This document shows, one piece after another, positions 43,668-52,130 of a DNA stretch of 53,414 nt. The stretch covers positions 1 through 53,414 of the forward strand of contig DDGG01000012.1 of assembly GCA_002337525.1 (NCBI GenBank). The letters run 5' to 3'. How positions within the stretch are numbered: position 1 is the stretch's first letter; every line of letters begins with the position of its first letter. Source of the DNA: Alphaproteobacteria bacterium UBA1908 (lineage in GTDB: Bacteria; Pseudomonadota; Alphaproteobacteria; Caedimonadales; UBA1908). The translations under genes were made by a program, and so were the position numbers. The notes under the pieces were generated by a model. The model had not been told where the DNA came from. It saw only the letters and a program-made list of their open reading frames with translations, and searched no databases.

Positions 43668-44278
43668 ACTTTTCTAAATATCCCTTTTTTATATGCTTAG
43701 GTTTGTTGCCTTTCCTTGGGGGCTGTATTTCCCTATTGCCGGAAGCGAGCTCTCCTCCCAGAGAGTTTACTCTTGACTTTCTGGGAGGAGAGAAAAAATT
43801 AGTCGCACCTTCAAAAGATCTTGTCATTAAAATAGATAAAACAATAGCAGCAGCTCCTCTTCAGGCTCAGAGAATTCTTCTTTTATCAAAAGAGGCAGGG
43901 TTAATTGAAAGTCATTATTTGGCCGATGTGGTCTGGCATGAACCATTGGCAAGTCTCGTCCAGTGTCGCCTTATTGAGGCGATAAGAAATGGAGGAATGT
44001 TCAAGGGGGTAGGCTACAGTCAGGAAGCTTTTAAGCCTGATCTCCTTTATCTCCCGGCACTTCACCATTTTGAGATTGAAAAAGGGGCGGGAACCTATAA
44101 GGCTGTTGTTTCTTTATCCTTACGAGAAGTCAGTTACCAGGACCATTCGTTGCAGCGCGAAAGAGTTTTTTATGATGAACGTCCTGTATCTGAATCTCTT
44201 GAGGCTTTTGTCACAGGGTTGAATCAGTCTTTTCTGAAGATTTTAATAGAAGCGGTAAACTGGATTGAAAAGGGGTAA
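43664..44278 (+). CDS. ABC-type transport auxiliary lipoprotein (PqiC-like)
   Basis: Outer-membrane lipoprotein of 204 residues with the lipobox LGGC (C21). The mature part contains LADVVWHEPLASLVQCRLIE and the alternating strands typical of the PqiC/PF03886 family, which accompanies MCE transporters. It is coupled to mlaD through ATGA and ends the cluster. Confidence 0.82.
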   Translation: MNFSKYPFFICLGLLPFLGGCISLLPEASSPPREFTLDFLGGEKKLVAPSKDLVIKIDKTIAAAPLQAQRILLLSKEAGLIESHYLADVVWHEPLASLVQCRLIEAIRNGGMFKGVGYSQEAFKPDLLYLPALHHFEIEKGAGTYKAVVSLSLREVSYQDHSLQRERVFYDERPVSESLEAFVTGLNQSFLKILIEAVNWIEKG

Positions 44279-44306
44279 GCCCGGAAAGAAATCCACAAAT
44301 TGGGTG

Positions 44307-45473
44307 TTAGATACTGCCCTGGATATTGAAAACCTGGCTGTAGGCGTAAGAAATCCAGGGCATCAATGCCTTGAGATCACTTGATTCAACTGTTGGTCCA
44401 CACCATAAACGGAGACAAGGTTGTGCCGCGGTATGATTGATAAAATCATATCCTGCCTGTTCTCGCTCAACAAGTTCTCTCATATCTTTTAATTTCTGCC
44501 ACAAAGTTACTTCGTCAAGAGGGAGTGGCGGTATAATTTCAAGACATAAGGTTGAATGGGACCGCGTAGCCGGATCCGGTCGTAAAGGAAAAATCCAGTC
44601 TTTTTCCTGGCACCAGTCCAAAATGGTTTGAGCGTTTCTTTCTGTCCGTTGAATTAGGGTTGAAAGTCCTCCTATGGACTCGGCCCACTTTAGCGCCATG
44701 AGAGCGTCTTCGAGGCACAGCATAGAGGGAGTATTTAATGTTAGTCCCCGGAAAAGATCAACATTAAAGTGTCCTCCCCGGTGTAGAGAGTAGAGGCAAG
44801 GTACTGGCCAAACGGGTTTATTTTCCTTTAAATGTTGAAGGGCACGAGGACCAAGAACCAGTATACCATGTGCGGCTTCACTCCCTAGGCCTTTTTGCCA
44901 GGAAAAAGCTGTTATATCTAATTTATCCCATGGAAGAGCAACCGTAAAAACAGCACTTGTCGCATCACATATGGTCAAGCCTGTACGATCGTCAGGAATC
45001 CAATTTGTCTTTGGTAAGCGCAGGCCACCGGTTGAGCCATTCCAGGTAAATAAAACATCATGGTTAAAATTAAGTTGGGTGAGCTCTGGCAGGTCAGAAC
45101 GAGGGCCGCCTATAAGACGTTGTCCAGGAATTTCAAGCTGTGTTTCAAGGAGATGTTGCCAGCGGGCGCCAAAAACATCAAAGGCAAGGGCATCAACAGG
45201 CCGGGTTCCCAAAAAATTCCAGATAGCCGATTCAATGGCGCCTGTGGCGGAACCAGGCATAATGGCAATTTCATACTCTTCTGGAATCTGAAGAACTTTT
45301 TTCATGAGTTCTAAAAAGTATTCGAGACGATTAAGGCTTTCCTCTGATCGATGACTGCGGCCAACAAGGGCTGATGATAAAAGAGAGGGGGACCATCCCG
45401 GAATTTTGGCTGTCGGACCTGATGAAAAGAAAGGTTTATCAGGTTTTATAGAAGGCTTATCTCTAGGTGTCAT
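44307..45473 (-). CDS. serC: Phosphoserine aminotransferase
   Basis: PLP enzyme making 3-phosphoserine from 3-phosphohydroxypyruvate and glutamate in serine synthesis. The sequence is the alphaproteobacterial type: FSSGPTAKIPGWSPSLLSSA near the N-terminus, the substrate loop ALVGRSHRS, and the PLP Lys in FSWQKGLGSEAAHG. The length is 388 residues. I chose ATG at 45473; an in-frame TTG three codons earlier is possible. No serA or serB gene is next to it. Confidence 0.92.
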   Translation of the reverse strand: MTPRDKPSIKPDKPFFSSGPTAKIPGWSPSLLSSALVGRSHRSEESLNRLEYFLELMKKVLQIPEEYEIAIMPGSATGAIESAIWNFLGTRPVDALAFDVFGARWQHLLETQLEIPGQRLIGGPRSDLPELTQLNFNHDVLFTWNGSTGGLRLPKTNWIPDDRTGLTICDATSAVFTVALPWDKLDITAFSWQKGLGSEAAHGILVLGPRALQHLKENKPVWPVPCLYSLHRGGHFNVDLFRGLTLNTPSMLCLEDALMALKWAESIGGLSTLIQRTERNAQTILDWCQEKDWIFPLRPDPATRSHSTLCLEIIPPLPLDEVTLWQKLKDMRELVEREQAGYDFINHTAAQPCLRLWCGPTVESSDLKALMPWISYAYSQVFNIQGSI

Positions 45474-45698
45474 CAAGAGCAAATCATTATAAAATACTGA
45501 CTTACGTTAACATTCCTTTTACAAGGCAGCAATTCTAAAAAAGTTGATCAGGAAAGGATCCAAAGTGGAAAATGTGATTTTCTTCTCCCTTAATCAATAA
45601 AAAATTAAGAGTTTTAAGTGTATAATCACAATCAGGTTAATTTATTTAAAAACCAAAATGATTTTTCCTTTTTTATAAGGAACAGAAGGAGCCAGGAC

Positions 45699-46613
45699 AT
45701 GAAAAAGAGTATTCTATACATAGCGGCAGGGTTTTTTCTGACCGTGAGTTCAGTTGAAGCAATTTCCCTTAATTTTATAAAGCGTTTGGGAAAGCAATGT
45801 ACGGGAGTTTGTGATCAACCGTCCTTGGTTTGTGGAAAGGATAAGAAACAAATTGAATGGTGCAAGAAGAACTGTAGTCATAAAATAAAGATAGAGGATG
45901 TTTGTAAAAAAGCTTCTGCAACTCCAGTTTCCAAGCCAAAATGTTCTCAAAAAACACCTAACGAGTCTCTGGTTCATGCAACGGCAGCTGTTGCCGCAAA
46001 GTATGCTTATGAATTTGGAGAAAAAGGCGGTCACAAAAGCCCTGACTTTAAAGAAGTAGGTCATTTAAAAGATAAGAAAACAGAACTGGTTGCCTGGGCA
46101 GGTATTAGGGACTGTGTCCTGTATGTGGCATATCGGGGGACTGTTAACAAGGGGGACGTTGTCAAGGATTTGCAAATTGGTGTGGCGCACCTGGCGGGTA
46201 AAGTTGGTCTTGCCGGTTTTGCTTCACGGGGAGCCTACAATAATGTTGTTAATGCTGGCGTTGATTTTTACCATAAAATGGTCAAAAAAGCCTCAGGCCA
46301 GTTTTCTCGAACGGTTATAACGGGACATTCATTGGGAGGTGGTATTGCAATGAATGTGGGAACACGCGTTAATCCGAATGAAGTTGTGACCTTGAATGCA
46401 CCAGGGACAGACTTTTTGTCACCAAAATCATTATCGGGATCGACAACAACGACACACATCCGTAGTCCTGGTGATGTTGTTAGTAAATGGGGAACCCGTA
46501 CCGAGGGTGAAACCGTTAAGACCAGAGGAGGGTCAAAAAACCCTTTGAAAGCTCATGGGTCTGCACAAATCAAGAAAGAGCTTGAGAAAAAAGCAAAAAA
46601 AGCTGTTAAGTAA
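45699..46613 (+). CDS. Secreted class-3 lipase with N-terminal six-cysteine module
   Basis: Exported alpha/beta hydrolase of 304 residues. The signal peptide is MKKSILYIAAGFFLTVSSVEA; the mature N-terminus carries six Cys (C-x3-C-x6-C-x9-C-x3-C-x9-C); the lipase domain follows with the nucleophile GHSLGGG (S211), Asp in SPGDVVSK (D259) and His in LKAHG (H286). The AYRGT block near the oxyanion hole is also typical of class 3. It probably cleaves phospholipids or other esters outside the cell. AGGAGCC lies before the ATG; upstream start codons have no such site. A terminator follows. Confidence 0.88.
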   Translation: MKKSILYIAAGFFLTVSSVEAISLNFIKRLGKQCTGVCDQPSLVCGKDKKQIEWCKKNCSHKIKIEDVCKKASATPVSKPKCSQKTPNESLVHATAAVAAKYAYEFGEKGGHKSPDFKEVGHLKDKKTELVAWAGIRDCVLYVAYRGTVNKGDVVKDLQIGVAHLAGKVGLAGFASRGAYNNVVNAGVDFYHKMVKKASGQFSRTVITGHSLGGGIAMNVGTRVNPNEVVTLNAPGTDFLSPKSLSGSTTTTHIRSPGDVVSKWGTRTEGETVKTRGGSKNPLKAHGSAQIKKELEKKAKKAVK

Positions 46614-46633
46614 TTTTTTAACAAGTATTTCTG

Positions 46634-46671
46634 AAACCAGTCTTTTAAAGTTACGAAAGGCTGGTTTTTTT
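46634..46671 (+). terminator. Rho-independent terminator after the lipase gene
   Basis: A 12-bp stem AAACCAGTCTTT / AAAGGCTGGTTT (one G-U) with a 10-base loop and a following T-run, 20 bases after the stop codon. Confidence 0.85.
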
Positions 46672-46732
46672 ATTCTAGCCTTGCAATTCCTCTTTAACCT
46701 TTATAGCCTCAATAAAAAAGGGGAGGATTTTG

Positions 46733-48751
46733 ATGTTGAAAAGTGTTTTTTGTTTTGGAGCATGGGTTTATATGGCACTTGCATTACCTTTATGGGCAGA
46801 ACAACCAGAGTCCCAGGATTTACGTGTTTATCGGGAAACAGAACTTGAACGTCTTTTCGAAGATGTTGCATCACGTGTTATTGATACAGTCCGCAGGAAT
46901 CCTGAAGCCGTTATTCTTCTCCCGACAGGGACAACGCCTGAAAAACTTTATGCGGAAATTATTAAACGATTCAAAAATGATGCAACCATTAATTTTTCTA
47001 AAGTTCATTTTATCAGTTTAGACGAATATATTGGTCTTGAAGAGGGCCATCCCCTTAGTTTTCAATATTATATGGAAGTTCATTTTTATGACCCTCTCCG
47101 GAAAATTGATGCAGGGCGAGCTCCTCATGCATCCAATATTCATATCCCTCCAGCAACTAATTCGACGGGTGATATTCTCTTTTTTCATGACACGATTGAA
47201 CGCTTGATTGAGGAGTCTCCCACTCAGTCTATTTCTCTGGCAATTTTAGGAATTGGAGGAGCTTACCCGGAAGAGACTGAAGAAGGTGATATGGTATTTA
47301 AAGGGGGGCATATTGCCTTTAATGAACCGGGAACATCTCCGGAGGCGGGAATACGCTCTGTCATGCTAACAGAAAAAACACGTCAGGATACATCACACCG
47401 TTTTGCTTCTTTAAAAAGGCTAATCTGTGAAGGGATTGTCCAGGAACCTGATTCTGTTAGTTATACTTGTGAGGTTCCTCATCAGGCTGTCACATTAGGT
47501 ATTCGTGATTTAAAGCGTTCCGATGAGATTATTGTTATCGCTCTTAGTGAAGATAAAGCCCCTGTCATTGAGCATATTTTTTCAGATAAAAGCGCGGATT
47601 TATTTCCTGCAAAGCATCTAATCTCTTTGCCTCAGGTAAGCTGGTATCTGGATTCTTCTGCCGCATCCAGGATTTCGGTTAGACCGTGGAGGTCTCTGAA
47701 AGAAAATGAAGTATGCCCAAGAGAGTGGGTTTGGGAGGCTATGTGTGACTTTGCAAGTAAGGATAAGCTGACAACAATTACGTTTAGTGACCTTTCTCAT
47801 GTTGGCTTACGTCAAGGACTTACGGAAGAGCAATTTATCAAGCATCGAGATCAGTTTAGAAGTGCCCTGACTAAAGGTATAGATGTTAACAGTCTTCCTG
47901 AGGGAAAGCGCATTCTGGTTATTTCTCCTCATCCCGATGATGATGTCATCAGTATGGGGGCAACATTGACACGCCTTCGACAGAGAGCCAACGATGTCTA
48001 TATTTTGTACGGTGTGAGTGGCGCCAATGCAGTAAGTACATCTGTGCCAGAATATAGTCGTACCTTAAAGGAATTACAGGATTACTTTGAAGACAAAAAA
48101 GATATGGTAGAAATCATTTGTCAAGCCAAGGCATGTATACGAGAAAATGAGGCACTGCGTGCAACGGGGCGCTTGGGTATTCCCTCAAAGAATCTGATTT
48201 TTTTCAAGGGAGACTACTATAATCGTCGCGGCGTTCCGGGCCTTTCTCCTTTTAGTCATAATGATTGGTTGCGGATGACTTCGTTAATTGAAGAGATTCA
48301 GCCTGATCATATTTACTTTGCGGCAGAAAATGATCCTAATGGAGCGCACGGCTTAACAACTCAGCTTGTTGCTCAGGCTTTGGAATTTCTAAAGAAGGAA
48401 AAACGCATAAAGAATATAACACTTTATGGATATCGGGGAGCTTATAATGAATGGCCGCTTTATGAAGCCAGGAAATTAATCCTTGTTTCGTTTGATCAGA
48501 AAACTCTCGATCGTAAAATTTTATCTATTAGAGATCACGTTTCCCAGCTGGATCCTCTTTATCCTTCCTTTGATCCACGTCCGTTCTTTCAACGAACGAA
48601 AGATCGCAATCAGGAAAGTTTAAAGAAATTAACGGCCATCATGGGAGAAGGCGTTTTAGATCCTATATCACGAGAAAAGGCTGTTGGCATTGAGGCATTT
48701 TACGAGATTTCTTCTGATGCTTTTATTCGTCGTTATAACCCTGATTCCTAA
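46733..48751 (+). CDS. Exported fusion of a NagB-like isomerase/deaminase and a PIG-L deacetylase
   Basis: A 672-residue two-domain protein. Residues 1-22 form a signal peptide (ending ALALPLWA). The NagB-like part (about 30-320) has LLPTGTTPEKLYAEI, the general base SLDEYIGLE (D97) and GGHIAFNEPG (H193), but the Asp of E. coli NagB GNDGH is Gly, and there is a short acidic insertion (AYPEETEEGD) just before it. The PIG-L/LmbE part (about 393-670) has the zinc motif SPHPDDDVISMG (H400). Cytosolic fusions of this kind are known; the export signal is the odd part. It may act on amino sugars outside the cytoplasm. GGGGAGG precedes the ATG. Confidence 0.85.
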   Translation: MLKSVFCFGAWVYMALALPLWAEQPESQDLRVYRETELERLFEDVASRVIDTVRRNPEAVILLPTGTTPEKLYAEIIKRFKNDATINFSKVHFISLDEYIGLEEGHPLSFQYYMEVHFYDPLRKIDAGRAPHASNIHIPPATNSTGDILFFHDTIERLIEESPTQSISLAILGIGGAYPEETEEGDMVFKGGHIAFNEPGTSPEAGIRSVMLTEKTRQDTSHRFASLKRLICEGIVQEPDSVSYTCEVPHQAVTLGIRDLKRSDEIIVIALSEDKAPVIEHIFSDKSADLFPAKHLISLPQVSWYLDSSAASRISVRPWRSLKENEVCPREWVWEAMCDFASKDKLTTITFSDLSHVGLRQGLTEEQFIKHRDQFRSALTKGIDVNSLPEGKRILVISPHPDDDVISMGATLTRLRQRANDVYILYGVSGANAVSTSVPEYSRTLKELQDYFEDKKDMVEIICQAKACIRENEALRATGRLGIPSKNLIFFKGDYYNRRGVPGLSPFSHNDWLRMTSLIEEIQPDHIYFAAENDPNGAHGLTTQLVAQALEFLKKEKRIKNITLYGYRGAYNEWPLYEARKLILVSFDQKTLDRKILSIRDHVSQLDPLYPSFDPRPFFQRTKDRNQESLKKLTAIMGEGVLDPISREKAVGIEAFYEISSDAFIRRYNPDS

Positions 48752-48865
48752 AGGTTTAGTCTGTTCAAATCATATTTGGACTAATATAGGAGTATTTTAA
48801 GAAAGGCTTAAGGCTCTTGACAAAATTTTAGAATTTGTAATTATTGGTTTTCTTGTAAATCAACT

Positions 48866-49693
48866 ATGGAGGTGCCTTTCAGCATTCAACATTTGACCTT
48901 ACTAATATCTTCTCTTACCCTACCACAAATTCTCTTTTCAAGCGCTGACGATGAAAGGCTTTACTTTGATATGCCCAGCACTGGATTTCTTACTCAAGAT
49001 ACAAGTGATGATACTGTTCTCTTTTTTCCCGGAAAAGTTGCAGAGGAAATGATGACACTTTTGACGGCAGGAGAAAATAATTTGATATCAGAGTATGGGC
49101 ATGATCATGCTTTTACGCAGCAAAAAGACCAAAGCTATGCTCTGCGGACAAATTGTTATGGATTCGCGGCAATAGTGTTAACAGTAACTTTTCCCGGAGC
49201 GTATAGAGAGATTGAGTCTGTTATGCACGATACGGCTTGTCAAACACCTGTTTCTTTTGATGGAATTCCCTGTCCCTTTCATTACGTTAATGCCATTAAA
49301 ACGACAAGACTGCATTATTGGGAACGTATTTTAAGTATAATGGATTGTCAAGCAGGGGATCTTCTTGTTTATTTATCTCCTGGCTATACTCTGTCCGAGA
49401 CACCTCAAAAGAAAACTGAAAGAACAGGTACTCATATTATGTTTGTGGAGTCCTTAAAAGAAAGGGCTAAAGATAATTTTTATCATGTAAGGGTTGTTGA
49501 TTGTACAAGGCGTCCTCATAGTCGTAAATATGATTCCAGATGGAAAGGAAAAGGTTCCAAAGGTGGTGTTGGACAGTCCTCGGTTTTTATTAAGCCAATC
49601 AATAAGGAACGTGTGGAACTTCGTTGGTCAATGAAAAGTCGTTTGATTCATGATAAGGATCTTTATATATTAAGGCCTCTCTCGAGAGAATAA
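48866..49693 (+). CDS. Exported protein resembling NlpC/P60 cysteine peptidases
   Basis: A 275-residue product with a hydrophobic N-terminus (LTLLISSLTLPQILFSSA). Motifs in order recall the NlpC/P60 fold: RTNCYGFAAIVL (C97) like DCSGF, GDLLVYL (164-170) like GDLVFF, and GTHIMFVE (H190) like SHVGIY, with a later VVDC. So a papain-like peptidase, amidase or acyltransferase is likely but not proven. The start is uncertain: the ATG at 48866 has no binding site, while GGAGG directly after it could serve a non-ATG start slightly downstream. Confidence 0.6.
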   Translation: MEVPFSIQHLTLLISSLTLPQILFSSADDERLYFDMPSTGFLTQDTSDDTVLFFPGKVAEEMMTLLTAGENNLISEYGHDHAFTQQKDQSYALRTNCYGFAAIVLTVTFPGAYREIESVMHDTACQTPVSFDGIPCPFHYVNAIKTTRLHYWERILSIMDCQAGDLLVYLSPGYTLSETPQKKTERTGTHIMFVESLKERAKDNFYHVRVVDCTRRPHSRKYDSRWKGKGSKGGVGQSSVFIKPINKERVELRWSMKSRLIHDKDLYILRPLSRE

Positions 49694-49803
49694 AATCTAA
49701 CAATTCCGGATTTATTTCACAAAAATTTTCCTCGTTAATTTTATCGGGATATTTATACAAAGTCTGGCCCTAAGGTATTAAGGGTATAGAATGATCTGGT
49801 CAG

Positions 49804-49847
49804 AAAAGAAAAAGGAGCTCTTTCACTATCACAATGAAAGAGCTCCT
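49804..49847 (-). terminator. Rho-independent terminator of hppA
   Basis: A perfect 13-bp stem AGGAGCTCTTTCA / TGAAAGAGCTCCT with a 9-base loop; on the reverse strand it is followed by TTTTTCTTTTC. It lies about 20 bases after the hppA stop. Confidence 0.93.
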
Positions 49848-49868
49848 AGTCTTAATAAGATGAGACTT

Positions 49869-51947
49869 CTAGAATTTTGCAAGAATAGCAAGTAATAGAA
49901 GAGCCACAATATTGATGATTTTAATCATTGGGTTGATGGCAGGACCGGCTGTATCTTTGTAAGGGTCACCGACAGTGTCGCCTGTTACGCAAGCTTTATG
50001 TGCTTCAGATCCTTTACCACCATGGTGGCCATCTTCAATGTATTTTTTGGCATTATCCCAGGCACCGCCACCGGATGTCATGGAAATTGCGACAAAAAGA
50101 CCAGTGATAATGGTTCCAAGAAGCATCGCACCAAGGGCTGTAAAGGCTGCCTCTTCACTTGCGACAAAACGAATGACAAGCCATAGGGCAAGAGGCGCTA
50201 GAACGGGCAAGAGAGAAGGCAAAATCATTTCCTTAATCGCTGTTTTTGTCAATAAATCAACACAACGGCTATAGTCAGGTTTTGCTTTTCCTTCCATGAT
50301 TCCCTTTATTTCCTTAAACTGACGCCGTACTTCGACAACAACGGAAGCTCCCGCGCGACCTACGGCCATCATGCCCATAGCTCCAAAGAGATATGGCAGT
50401 AATCCACCCAGGAAAAGACCAATAACAACAAACGGGTCTTGAAGTTGAAAAGTCACTTTGATGCCAGGAAAGTAGTGGCTAAGATCTTCTGTGTAGGCTG
50501 CAAACAAAACAAGAGCAGCAAGACCAGCAGAACCAATCGCATATCCCTTTGTAACAGCTTTGGTCGTGTTCCCAACGGCGTCCAAAGCATCTGTTACCGT
50601 ACGAACATCACTTGGCAACTCAGACATTTCAGCAATACCACCGGCATTATCTGTGATAGGTCCAAAGGCATCCAAAGCGACAACAATACCGGCTAGGGCG
50701 AGCATAGATGTTGCTGCAATAGAAATTCCGAACAGACCTCCATTCATGTAGGCAACCAAAATACCCGCAGAAATAATGATAACAGGAAGAGCGCAAGCTT
50801 CCATTGAAATTGCCAGGCCTTGAATGATATTCGTGGCATGCCCCGTTTCAGAAGCGGCCGCTATACTTTTTACAGGACGGAAACTGGTTGAAGTATAATA
50901 TTCGGTTGCCCAAACGATAAGACCTGTGACAGAAAGGCCTGTGAAGGCACAGACAAGAAGCTTCATGCCGTTAAGGGTGTATCCTCCAACGTCAAAACTT
51001 TGTTCAAACCCCATGATGTACCATGTCGCTCCAACAACAAACGCTGCAGATAACAAAGTGCAGGCAACAAGTCCTTTATAAAGGGCACCCATCACATTTT
51101 TCTTTGCGCCAAGCTTGACAAAAAACGTTCCAAGAATAGAGCCTATGATACAAACACCGCCAATCATCAGGGGATAAAGTGTAAGCATTTCCCGTACTTC
51201 GCCGGTTGTAAAGATAAAGGCCAGGAGCATTGTTGCAACAATCGTTACCACGTATGTCTCAAAAAGGTCTGCTGCCATTCCGGCACAGTCTCCGACATTG
51301 TCTCCAACATTATCAGCAATGACGGCTGGATTACGAGGGTCATCTTCTGGAATACCAGCTTCAATTTTACCAACTAAATCTGCTCCTACATCTGCGCCTT
51401 TTGTGAAAATTCCACCTCCCAGACGAGCAAATATCGAAATTAGAGAGGCCCCAAAACCAAGGGCAATCAAAGCTTCAAGAACTGTACGGCTGTCTGCATC
51501 ACTGGCTTGCAGGGCAATATAATACCCGGTGATACCAACAAGGCCCAGACCAACAACAAGAAGACCTGTAACAGCACCTCCCTTAAAAGCAAGGTCTAGA
51601 GCTTTTTCCATGCTGGTACGGGCGGCTTCTGCTGTTCGAACATTGGCTCTGACTGAAACATTCATGCCGACATATCCTGCAGCTCCGGAAAGGATTGCTC
51701 CAATTGTGAATCCTATCCCAACATAAAGACTTAAGAAAAAGGAAAGAGCAACAGCAACGACAATGCCAACGATAGCAATGGTCCGGTACTGGCGGTCAAG
51801 ATAAGCTTTGGCGCCTTCCTGAATGGCGGCGGCAATTTCTTGCATCCGGGTGTTTCCGGATCCAGAGTCAAAAACCTGTCGCGCTGCAAGGAGCCCATAA
51901 AGAAGGGCAAGCAAGGCGCACGCAATGACAAAGACATATTCATACAT
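49869..51947 (-). CDS. hppA: Membrane-bound proton-translocating pyrophosphatase
   Basis: Integral-membrane enzyme coupling PPi hydrolysis to H+ transport; saves ATP and energises the membrane. The 692 residues have about 16 helices and the substrate motifs GGGIFTKGADVGADLVGK and NVGDNVGDCAGMAADLFETY. The motif GNTTKAVTKGYAIGSAGL has Lys where potassium-dependent enzymes have Ala, so this is the K+-independent H+ form. GAGGTAA precedes the ATG. It has its own terminator. Confidence 0.95.
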   Translation of the reverse strand: MYEYVFVIACALLALLYGLLAARQVFDSGSGNTRMQEIAAAIQEGAKAYLDRQYRTIAIVGIVVAVALSFFLSLYVGIGFTIGAILSGAAGYVGMNVSVRANVRTAEAARTSMEKALDLAFKGGAVTGLLVVGLGLVGITGYYIALQASDADSRTVLEALIALGFGASLISIFARLGGGIFTKGADVGADLVGKIEAGIPEDDPRNPAVIADNVGDNVGDCAGMAADLFETYVVTIVATMLLAFIFTTGEVREMLTLYPLMIGGVCIIGSILGTFFVKLGAKKNVMGALYKGLVACTLLSAAFVVGATWYIMGFEQSFDVGGYTLNGMKLLVCAFTGLSVTGLIVWATEYYTSTSFRPVKSIAAASETGHATNIIQGLAISMEACALPVIIISAGILVAYMNGGLFGISIAATSMLALAGIVVALDAFGPITDNAGGIAEMSELPSDVRTVTDALDAVGNTTKAVTKGYAIGSAGLAALVLFAAYTEDLSHYFPGIKVTFQLQDPFVVIGLFLGGLLPYLFGAMGMMAVGRAGASVVVEVRRQFKEIKGIMEGKAKPDYSRCVDLLTKTAIKEMILPSLLPVLAPLALWLVIRFVASEEAAFTALGAMLLGTIITGLFVAISMTSGGGAWDNAKKYIEDGHHGGKGSEAHKACVTGDTVGDPYKDTAGPAINPMIKIINIVALLLLAILAKF

Positions 51948-52130
51948 GGGTATTACCTCTTACTATTGTTGCTGAAAAAAAGATCATAAATGATACTTTT
52001 TATTCTTTCTTACGCTAGGAAACTGCCAGAACCTGAAAAGAGATGCAACAAATTTAATAAAATCTTAAGAAAATTCCTTTACGATAAAATTATATTTTTA
52101 ATTTGAAATAAGATTTTTAAGGGGGATTCC

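Noticed and set aside
50439..51726. Forward frames of 62-99 codons inside hppA
   Set aside because: Antisense to the conserved pyrophosphatase; no start signals. Shadows of biased codon use.
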